DNA of 64,000 nucleotides from Kingdonia uniflora (Eukaryota > Streptophyta > Magnoliopsida > Ranunculales > Circaeasteraceae). Within the stretch, counting starts at the first letter, position 1; each line of letters starts with the position of its first letter. Where the stretch lies: assembly GCA_014058105.1 (NCBI GenBank), contig JACGCM010002299.1, forward strand, positions 932,001 through 996,000, written 5' to 3'. A program made the translations under genes and the position numbers. The notes under the pieces were generated by a model that searched no databases, was not told the origin of the DNA, and was given only the letters and a program-made list of their open reading frames with translations. This document shows positions 35,401 through 45,500 of this stretch, in pieces.

Positions 35401-36876
35401 GGTTTCTTATCAAATCATCGTTGTTTCTTGACCAAGCCATTTTTAATGGAGCACTATAGTGAAATGGCCTTGTGTGGATATCACTTGGTCCTTTGTTTTG
35501 GTACTTACATAGGGTAGGTACACATTTAAATTATGGTAAAGTGACCCTTAAAGACATATTAGTGCAGACATCCTTACTCCACAAAAAATGGTATTATGTC
35601 TTCTTACACCCCATTACCACCATGGCCAAGGTCGGTCGATTGAGACAAGACGTTAGCAAAATAGAGTAATTAGGATAAAACCTAAAGAAACACAAAATAT
35701 CTAATCTGTGTTTACTGATTAGTTCCCAAAACCTTTGCTAAGATGATCAAATGACAAAAATAATAGTTTTCACGCACTTAGCTAGACGTCAAGAATATTT
35801 CCTCGGATCCGATTTCTCTTTCCCATTGGAAGACAAATATTTAGCTCCTTTTTATCTTGTTCTCCATTACATCTAAAAGTTTGGAGAGATGCATGGTGAA
35901 GGAGGGACCCAAATTTGCTAGAATATGTTGATTCAATCCCCATCACGTTAGTGAGGTTTAACTAAGATTATTTATGCTAAGCCAAGTATTGCTTTAGTTA
36001 TTCTAATCTTGATCCCCATTATAGGAACGCGAGTATATGCTAATCTTGATCACCAATCCTCATTTTTTGATAATTTGGTTTGTCAAGAACCTCATCAAGA
36101 GTATTTTTAAATCGATAATACTCGCCAACTTAAATAAAGTGGGTTATAGATTATATTTCCGTGGCAAAAAAATGCTTCTACAACCACAGATTATGTTCTA
36201 TCCAAGGTTCAAACATTTTTACTGCAAAAAGTTCAGAATGTCGTAACTATTCAGAATAGTACCTCAAATACATTGTTCATAGTTTAGATAAATGGTAAAT
36301 ATTGATATATATAATTTTTATCAAATAAATGAAAAAATATCAAAGAAGCTGATATTTTACCAAAAACAATGTGAGAATGTACGCATGGATGTGATATGTC
36401 ACGTTCTCACATTCAGCAATCGTTATCCGATTATATTTGTTGGTGAAGCCCATTTATGTGATAACGGCTAACATGTCTTTATACAATCTCTCAGAAATCG
36501 TTACGTGCAGGTGAGTGCTGGTTGGTTAGGTAACCATTGTTAGCTTTGATAACAAATCTCCATCTCCACTTGAAAGATTAGGGTTTCCAATAGTAGGAGT
36601 TCAAGAAGATTAGATGAAAGTGATGTATGTACAAAAAAAGCTTAAGTTTTTGACACGTGTACGTCACTTAAGGGAGCGTTTTTGGCACGTAAAGGTGTGA
36701 CGGTGTGACGAAACGGTTGCACTTATTTATCACTGTAAACATGAAAATGTCGTGCTCGTTGGCCACTTTTGTTTCCCCATTATCTCCAACGCCTAGTCAG
36801 GTTTTCACTTGGAAATACCAACAATATATATACCCTTGCACCTCACAAAATCTACGAAATTGCCATTTTTCTAGAC
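32411..36876. other. Long intergenic region, no gene recognised
   Basis: Several 60-85 codon frames exist (for example plus strand 32658, minus strand ending 34162), but none shows a known motif or splice-supported continuation. A 13-base inverted repeat with one mismatch (AATGTGAGAATGT and its complement) is at about 36368-36413. Short direct repeats of ATTGGATGG with ATCC and AAACATTA occur at 34851-34935. Confidence 0.45.
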
Positions 36877-36974
36877 AAAAATGCCCTTCATACTAGTGCC
36901 CGTCTGGTGTTATTTTCGCTTGAATTCCAAGCTAAACTAGTAGGCAGACGGGCACTAGTATGAAGGGCATTTTT
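36877..36974. mobile_element. 98 bp foldback element with perfect 30 bp arms
   Basis: Bases 36877-36906 are the exact reverse complement of 36945-36974 (each arm contains ATGCCCTTCATACTAGTGCC or its complement), separated by a 38-base loop. TAGAC precedes (36872-36876) and follows (36975-36979) the element, a perfect 5-base target-site duplication. It looks like a very small, young foldback or MITE insertion about 360 bases before the DUF599-A start codon. Alternatively it is a hairpin RNA gene. Confidence 0.75.
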
Positions 36975-37228
36975 TAGACCCAGGTTTTGTATGGAGTACC
37001 AGTATGGCGCACAACTGTTATACGCCTGATTATGAAGAGAAAAAAAAGAGAGACTACGCTTAAAATGAGCACTATGAGGGTTAAAATTGGAAAAAAGGGA
37101 GAAAACTCAAAAGGGGGAGCTGGCTTGTTTTTTCGTGTTTAAAGAAAACTGTAGATTTTATGCCTTATTATGGACATAGTGTGAGATGCAGTCTATGTAC
37201 ATTGACCATTTCAGTTGCACTTTTTACA

Positions 37229-37236
37229 TATAAATA
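37229..37236 (+). promoter_or_regulatory. TATA box of DUF599-A
   Basis: TATAAATA lies 101 bases before the start codon and is followed by a GA-rich leader (GAGAGAGAGAGA at 37281-37292 and again at 37325-37336), a typical plant 5' leader. Confidence 0.6.
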
Positions 37237-37336
37237 CACAAGTGTTACGTGGAGAAGAGAATGTTCATACAAACCCACAGAGAGAGAGAGAGAGAAAGAG
37301 AAGGAGAGATTACCAGTGAAAGAAAGAGAGAGAGAG

Positions 37337-38648
37337 ATGGAGTGGAGGAAGAGCTATTTGGATTTAATATTGGTACCATTGGGGTTCATGAGCACCATTG
37401 TTTATCATATATGGCTCTGGAACAAGGTTCGAACACAACCCCTCTCTACAATCATTGGAACTAATGCTGTTGGAAGACGACTGTGGGTCTCTGCTATGAT
37501 GAAGGTATCAGTACATGTATCTAACTAGTCCCTTCTTCATATCTATCTATCTATTTATAATACTAATACAGGTGATCGGTAAAGGTTTAATCCGCACCCC
37601 CCATTCGTACTCATTTCTCGTGCATCGATGATTTATTTGATGTCTCAGATTATTTGATTTTTATAAAATTAAGTCTCAGCCGTTAGATTTTTTTGTCATT
37701 TGAAACAACCATATCATTCGGCTGTTTTAGTAAAAAAACGTCTATGAGGGCACATGCGTCAAAACATCGTATATTTTTAGTAACTAAGTAAGAGTAAACA
37801 CGCGCCTGTATGACACCCATGAAAACAAATAAAACTCGGTTTTTTTTCCTTGAGAACTATATTCATAACACCCATGTATGAAGAACAATCCATTCAAATT
37901 GGAGGTCGTCTGAGAGTTAGTATTACAAATTGTAAGAAGGCATGCGAAACAAGGCAAGTTAGACAACGAGGGCTTATTATTTTTCTTCATCTAAGTTACA
38001 ACTTACAAATATAGGGTTTAGGCCCTGATGTTCTATTATGCAAAATATTACTTCTATACTAATGTTCATTTTGTTTTACTTAATTTGTAGGATAACGATA
38101 AGAAGAACATACTAGCAGTACAAACCCTTAGAAACGCGATAATGGGGTCAACTCTGATGGCTACGACTTCCATCCTCCTATGTTCCGGTCTAGCTGCAGT
38201 GATTAGTAGTACGTACAGCGTAAAGAGGCCACTGAACGACACAATATTTGGAGCCCACGGAGAGTTCATGGTTGCCCTAAAATATGTCACTCTCCTACTA
38301 GTATTCCTCTTTGCATTCTTATGCCATTCTCTATCAATCAGGTTTATAAACCAAGTGAATTTCCTTATCAACTCCCCACAAGATTCAAATTGTATTATCA
38401 CACCGGAATATGTTTCGGAATTGTTGGAAAAAGGGTTTACGCTCAATACAGTGGGGAACCGGCTATTTTATTCAGCAATGCCTCTCTTGCTTTGGATATT
38501 TGGTCCTGTTTTGGTTTTCCTATGTTCACTGACCATGGTGCCCATACTGTACAATCTTGATATTGTTTTTGGGAAGAAGAAAGGGTGTGGGATCAAGGGG
38601 CACATTGGGGGCGATGATGACAATTCTAAGGAGTTTGGATCTGTTTGA
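37337..38648 (+). CDS. DUF599 family membrane protein, copy A
   Basis: Two exons, 37337-37504 and 38091-38648, join in phase (AAG|GTATCA ... TTTGTAG|GAT) to a 241-residue protein. It has the plant DUF599 signature: M-x-W-R-K-S-Y-L-D at the start, then G-T-N-A-x-G-R-R, D-N-D-K-K-N-I-L-A-V-Q-T-L-R-N, M-G-S-T-L-M-A-T-T and R-F-I-N-Q-V-N-F-L-I-N. About four hydrophobic membrane segments are visible (near residues 10-30, 70-95, 115-140 and 185-215). The biochemical function of DUF599 proteins is unknown. This copy retains its TATA box and leader. It is nearly identical to copy B. Confidence 0.93.
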
Positions 38649-39471
38649 TTGGGAAAACAATATGTACACGAAAGCTATAACTTTGATGACGAAATCGTTT
38701 TTATGGCCTCTGCATTTTTATATATATATGGTTTGTGCTTTCTGTTTCAATAAATGAAATGCCAAAGAGTACCACCCACGCTTCTACAGAAATGTCGTAT
38801 GAACATAAATAATACCATTATGCTTTGCATGCATGATGTGCATTACGCATAGAATATTACTTATGATGTGAATATTCTTCCAACGTGTGGAATTCGTTCA
38901 CGAAACACTGAACCCAACATCCACGAGTGTTTGTTAGATCTTGCAAATGACATTATATCTCACCATATTTCTTTATGTGAATCATGACTAACTTAATGAA
39001 AAAAATGCATTGGCATCTGGGTGTTTAATGGAGTTATGACTTTGGGTTCAAACGACCAGAGTGTTTCTGTAGTAGACAAAGCAAAACAAAAGATGTTACA
39101 CTTGAAAGTGCCTGTTGCCTCGTCCGTCTGTTCTCCCAAACAAGGGCTGCCTTGGGCATAAGCTACTACCAGTAAGCGGGCGGCCTTCTTCATTGATCTT
39201 CTAGTTGTCTAGTATATACTATTACGCGTCCTAGCTCAACAACCCCTATGGACCCAGTGGCCAGTCCAAAAAAGAGCTAGAATTAGAAGGCAAAAATACT
39301 TTACCCGGCCCCAGTCAAGAATTATTCGGTCGATAATGATAGGTCACCCTTTGTGTAACTGAATTTGCCGGCAAGCAAAACAACCACTTCAGCTTTTTTC
39401 CTTCAACTCTGATCTTGTAAAATAGATTGTCTAAATTGTTGATTTTATCATCTTTGTTGGATTTGATGAGA

Positions 39472-40066
39472 ATCGGATCATCATCTTGGCCTTTTGAAAC
39501 TGAAGTAAACATTTCTTGATTTCAATGTGTTTTCCAATGCATTATCATCTTTATTTGATTTGAATTCTGGGATTGTCTCATTAACATGAAATGTGCATTA
39601 TCTGATTTTAGGTGCGAAATATGACATTTCTTGTCTTAGGGATTTACTAATTTTAAGCACATTTCAGTTATTTGTAATGTGGTATTGGGAATATAAAAGT
39701 TGCATTTTACGATTACGATTTAAGTTGTTTCTTTGGTTTGCAGTTGGATGTAGTGAGGAAAATTGTAGCTGAAATCAGTGGAAGATGTGTTGAGGAGGTC
39801 AGGGTTGCTGTTTCTCCTTATAGGATGTGTTGGAATGTGAGAAACACATGAGCAAAGATGTAGCACATAAGCAATAAGTAGTCATAGCAGGTAGCATAGT
39901 GAGGTAGTGGTTGTATTTCGGCTTTACAAGCCAAGTTAAATTTGTGCTCTAATGCCTATATAAAGGCTTGTTATATGGTGTAATCATATCATTCATCTCA
40001 AGTTTGATCAATAAACATTTCTTCTCTTCAACAATATGTCCCTTGGGTGCTCACATTGATCATCAG
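39472..40066 (+). pseudogene. Galacturonokinase 5' fragment (exons 1-2), broken
   Basis: Bases 39472-39504 match GalAK exon 1, but the start ATG has become ATC. Exon 2 matches 39744-39827 and resumes at 40034-40066, interrupted by a solo LTR. The donor sites (GAA|GTAAAC and CAG|GTTTAC) survive. After the second donor about 265 bases of intron 2 remain before the duplication junction. It lacks exons 3-14 and cannot make the kinase, but its promoter and splice sites could still drive a transcript into DUF599-B. Confidence 0.88.
39828..40033 (+). mobile_element. Solo LTR in the GalAK fragment
   Basis: The 206 bp insertion begins TGTTGGAATGTGAG and ends CTTCTCTTCAACA. Inside are a TATA-like CCTATATAAAGG and an AATAAAC poly(A)-like signal in the order of an LTR promoter. 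ATATG follows it; the left copy reads ATG, consistent with loss of two bases from ATATG. The intact exon at 42733-42846 shows the empty site, so the boundaries are firm. Confidence 0.8.
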
Positions 40067-40346
40067 GTTTACTACTTATGCCGGCCTTTTTGCGTTCTAT
40101 CCTTATTTAATCAATTTTATTATCTATTGTTACATTGTTTGCAAAGTTGAAACATGTGTATTGGGTATAAACCCGGTTTCATTCCATTTGGTTATGGTTC
40201 TAATACAGATATCAATGTTAGTATATATAGATTTCCACTCAGGATGTTATGAGTCTTATGATTTGTTTTGTAGGCTTGAATTTATCGCAGCAGCAAAAAA
40301 TTTGTATTCATTCGTATCATGTGATGTTCCAGGTTTGTAGAGAGAG

Positions 40347-41719
40347 ATGGAGTGGAGGAAGAGCTATTTGGATCTAATATTGGTACCATTGGGGTTGATG
40401 AGCACCATTGTTTACCATATATGGCTCTGGAACAAGGTTCGAACACAACCCCTCTCTACAATCATCGGAACTAATGCTGTTGGAAGACGACTGTGGGTCT
40501 CTGCTATGATGAAGGTATGCCACTATTATATGTGCACTTGGGCACACTAGTATCAGTACATGCATCTAACTAGGCCCTTCTTCATATCTATCTATCTATA
40601 TACTACTACTACTACTAATACAGCGATCGGCAAAGGTTTAATCCACACCCTTCATTACCAATTTCCCGTGCGTCGATAATTTATTTGATGTCTCAGATTA
40701 TTTGACTTTTATAAAATTAAGTCTCAGCCGTTAGATTTTTCTATCATTGATTGATTCCTGTTGAAAACAGCCATTTCATTTGGATGTTCAACAACCATAT
40801 AATTTTGACGAGGGCGCATGCCTAACTAAGTAAGGACAACACGCGTGTTAGCCCGTGTCTTTAGTGTTCATATACATCCATGAAAAATAAAACTCGTTTT
40901 TTCCCCCCTTGAGAACTCCTATCTTCATACAAGATTGACACCTATGTATGAAGAACAATCCATTCAAATTGGAGGTCGTATGAAGAGTTAGTATTACAAA
41001 TTGTTAGAAGACATGCGAAACAAGGCAAGTTAGACAACGAGGGCTTATTATTTTTCTTTAGCTAAGTTACAACATATAAATATAGGGGTTAGGCCCTGAT
41101 GTTCTATGATGCAAAATATTACTTCTATACTAATGTTCATTTTGTTTTGCTTAATTTGTAGGATAACGATAAGAAGAACATACTAGCGGTACAAACCCTT
41201 AGAAACGCGATAATGGGGTCAACTCTGATGGCTACGACTTCCATCCTCCTATGTTCCGGTCTAGCTGCAGTGATCAGTAGTACATACAGTGTAAAGAAGC
41301 CACTGAACGACACAATATTTGGAGCCCACGGAGAGTTCATGGTTGCCCTAAAATATGTCACTCTCCTACTAGTATTCCTTTTTGCATTCTTATGCTATTC
41401 TCTATCAATCAGGTTTATAAACCAAGTGAATTTCCTCATCAACTCCCCACAAGATTCAAATTGTATTATCACACCAGAATATGTTTCAGAATTGTTGGAA
41501 AAAGGGTTTACGCTCAATACGGTGGGGAACCGGCTATTTTATTCAGCAGTGCCTCTCTTGCTTTGGATATTTGGTCCTGTTTTGGTTTTCCTATGTTCAC
41601 TGACCATGGTGCCCATACTGTACAATCTTGATATTGTTTTTGGGAGAAAGAAAGGGTGTGGGATCAAGGGGCACATTGGTGGCGATGATGGCAATTCTAA
41701 GGAGTTTGGATCTGTTTGA
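40347..41719 (+). CDS. DUF599 family membrane protein, copy B
   Basis: Exons 40347-40514 and 41162-41719 encode a 241-residue protein almost identical to copy A (substitutions include Phe18 to Leu, Arg to Lys after Ser-Val-Lys, His to Tyr in the third hydrophobic segment, and small changes in the tail). All splice sites and the frame are intact. Its upstream DNA is not the DUF599 promoter: only about ten bases of shared leader precede the ATG, and before that lies GalAK intron 2 sequence with an acceptor-like TGTTCCAG ending 15 bases before the ATG. Expression would have to come from the GalAK fragment's promoter, the solo LTR, or read-through. The function of the family is unknown. Confidence 0.9.
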
Positions 41720-42540
41720 TTGGGAAAACATTATGTACACGAATGTTATTACTTTGATGACGAAATCGTTTTTATGGCCTCTGCATATTATATATATATG
41801 GTTTTGCTTTCTGTTTCAATAAATGAAATGCCAAACAGTACTATGAACATAAATAATACCATTGTGGTTTGCATGCATGATGCGCATTACGCATAGAATA
41901 TTACTTAGGATGTGAATATTCTTCCAATGTGTGGAATTGGTTCACGAAACACTGAACCCATCATCCATGAGTGTTTGTTAGATCTTGCAAATGACATTAT
42001 ATCTCACCATATTTCATTATGTGAGTGAATCATGACTAACTTACTGAAAAAAATGCATAGGCATCTGGGTGTATAATGGAGTTATGACTTTGGGTTCAAA
42101 CGACCAGTGTTTCTGTAGTAGAAAAATCGAAAAACAAAAGATGTCACACTTAAAGTGTCTGCCTCGTCCGTCTGTCCTCCCAAACAAGGGCTGCATTGGG
42201 CATAAGCTACTACCAGTAAGTGGGCGGCTTTGGCCTTCTTCATCGATCTTCCAGGATTATTACGCGAATACGCATCCTAGCTCAGCAACCCATGGAGGCA
42301 TATAGAAGCCCAGTCCAAAAACGAGGTAGAATTGTACCCGGCCCAAGTCTTGAATTATTTGGTCGATAATGATAGGTCACCCTTTGTGCTTGAATGTAAC
42401 TGAATTTGCCGGTAAACAAAACAACCACCTCAGCTTCTTTACTTCAACTTTGAATCTTGCATTCTTGTAAGAGAGAGAGAGAGAGAAGAAGAAATTTGTC
42501 TAAATTGTTGATTTTATCATTTTTATTGGATTCGATGAGA

Positions 42541-45500
42541 ATGGGATCATCATCTTGGCCTTCTGAAACTGAGGTAAACCCACATCTGCATTTTGTAGAT
42601 TATCATCTTTATTGGATTTAAAATCTGGGGTATATTGGAAATGTGTATCATATGACATTTCTTGCTTTGGAAATCTTGGGTATTTGTAATGTATGCGTAA
42701 TTTATGATTTAAGTTGTTTGGTTTGTTTGCAGTTGGATGTAGTGAGGAAAGTTGTAGCTGAAATGAGTGGAAGACATGTTGAGGAGGTTAGAGTTGTTGT
42801 TTCTCCTTATAGGATATGTCCCTTGGGTGCCCACATTGATCATCAGGTTTACTACTTATGCCGGCATAATTTAGCAATTTCTTTATCTATTGTTAGTTTT
42901 GTTGGATATGAACAATGAAATGAAATGATGATTTTCGGATTTTAAGAGGAACAGGCAAAGAACACTCATACATTGATGTATTCTTGAACTCATATATTAA
43001 AACAAAGTCCCTACACCTATATATATAATATATATAATATATATAGGTACTAGAGAAGTTTTTACATACCCCACTACCCATTTAAGAGGTTTTACATCAC
43101 CCTAATAAACCACACAAAATTGAAAACGAAAATAGGTTACAAGAACATGAAAGGTCGATCTTCTTGAACATTCTCATATTTTATTTGTGCCCAAAGTAGC
43201 CTTGAAAAATGTGCACCAATTAAACTTAACTTTCAACATCCCCCTTTAAGCTTAATTTTCGTCCATCGACCATTCCGAGCATCCCCTCCAATTTCGTGAA
43301 TACATCAACTTTGAGAGGCTTCGTGAATATATCCGCTACTTGATCATGAGTGCAGACGTAATTGAGTTCAATCTCTTTCTTCTTCACACACTCCCGAATA
43401 AAGTGGTAACGTATGTCGATGTGTTTGTTCCTTTCATGAAAAACCAGAATTTTGGCTAAGGCTATTGCGGACATATTATCAACACAAATCTTTCTCGGTT
43501 GAATTTGAAGTTCATTGAGCATACTTCGTAGCCAAAGTGCATGACAAACTCCTGATGAGGCGGCAACATACTCGGCTTCACATGTGGAAAGAGTCACGAT
43601 CGGTTGCTTCTTTGACGACCATGTGAAAGTCGTATCTCCCATATAGAACACATTTCCGGTAGTACTCTTTCTATCATCAATATCTCCTCCCCAATCACTA
43701 TCGGAATAACCTACAAGTTGAGAGTCATTAGATGATGAGTAAAATAATCCATGATCACAAGTACCTCTGATGTATCGAAGGATCCTCTTTGCCGTCTTCA
43801 AGTGAATGGATGGTGGTTCTTCCATGTACCGACTAATTAGTCCAACACCATAAAGAATATCCGGTCTTGTACATGTCAAATATCGAAGACTCCCAACCAA
43901 GCTATTGAACATTCTTGGATCAACAAGTTCTCCATTATCATATTTTGACAACTTAATGCCACATTCTACGGGCGTTTGCACGGGTTGACAATTTTCCATC
44001 TTGAATTTCTTGAGAACTTCTTTAGCATAACCTTCTTGAGAGATAAAAATACCTTTCTTCATTTGCTTCACTTCAATTCCAAGAAAGAATGACATTAAAC
44101 CAATGTCGGTCATCTCGAATTCTCGTACCATAGATCTCTTGAACTCCTTGAACATGTTCGGATTATTTCCCGTGAAAATTAGATCGTCCACGTACAAGCA
44201 AGCAAGCAACATGTCTCCGTTTTCATTCACCTTTGTGTAAAGAGCATGTTCATATGGGCATTTGATGAAGTTGCTATCTTAAAAGTATTTGTCGATTCTA
44301 CAATTCCATGCCCTTGGAGCTTGCTTCAAACTATAAAACACCCTTTTCAACTTTAGAACATTCTTTTCATGGCCTTTCTTGATATACCCCAATGGTTGTT
44401 CAACATAAACCTCCTCCTCAAGAAAGCCATTCAAAAACGCGGACTTCACATCCATTTGATAAATCTTCCAACTATTTTGAGCCGCTAAGGAAATAATTAA
44501 CCTTATAGTTTCCAAACGAGCTACCGGAGCAAATACTTCATCATAGTCAATCCCATACCGTTACTTGTATCCTTTGACGACCAACCGTGATTTGTATTTC
44601 TCAACTTCCCCATTGGCACGCTTTTTCACTTTGTACACCCACTTGACTTCTATAGCCTTTTTCCCCTTAGGAAGGGAAGTTAATTCTCATGTTTAATTCT
44701 CTCGATCGCCTTGATTTCATCATCCATGGCTTCTCTCCACTTTGGATGTTCCGCGGCATCATCAAATCCAAGTGGTTCACAATCGGCAAGAAGACAAAAA
44801 AGTGTTTGGTCATTTCCATCGATGACTTGAGTTATGTCATAAAGCTCCGTTAGGTTTCTAAATTGTGGTGTCTTCTCATTTAAACTTTCTCCGGAAGATG
44901 ATGTGTCATCACGAGGTTGTGGCAATGGAGATTGAGGTAAAGTCGTCGGCATCGGAAGTTCTTGAGGTGCTTGAATGTCTTCTCCGTCCCATGCAAAAAT
45001 CTTATAATCTACTTCTTTGGTATTATAATTCCACGTGTCTTCTTCGTTGAATTCAACATCTCTACTCACAATTGTCTTTCCATCATTGGGATTGTACAAT
45101 TTGTAGCCTTTTGAGCGAGAATCATAGCCCACAAAGATATACTTCGCACTTTTATCATCTAGCTTCGATCTCTTTTGGTCGGGTACATGTGCATAAGTAA
45201 CACTTCCAAATACACGCAAGTGCGCCACACCGGGTTTTCTTCCACTTCATGCTTCTTGCGGTGTCATATTCCATACACTTCTTGATGGACAACGATTTTG
45301 TAAGTAGACACTACAAGCTACTGCCTCGGCCCAAAATTCTTTAGGCATTGTCTTACTCTTTAACATACTTCGAGCCATATTAAGAATAGTCCGATTCTTC
45401 CTTTCGGATACACCATTTTGTTGGGGCGTATATGGAACCGTTAAAGGGCGGCGAATTCCATGTTCTTTACAATAATTTTTAAATTCTTTAGATGTAAATT

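Noticed and set aside
36368..36413. 13-base inverted repeat as a possible MITE or hairpin RNA
   Set aside because: Short arms with a mismatch and no target-site duplication; could arise by chance in AT-rich DNA.
37160..37528. Longer DUF599-A start 59 codons upstream
   Set aside because: The extension covers the TATA box and GA-rich leader and is not present in copy B; the family starts at Met-Glu-Trp-Arg-Lys.
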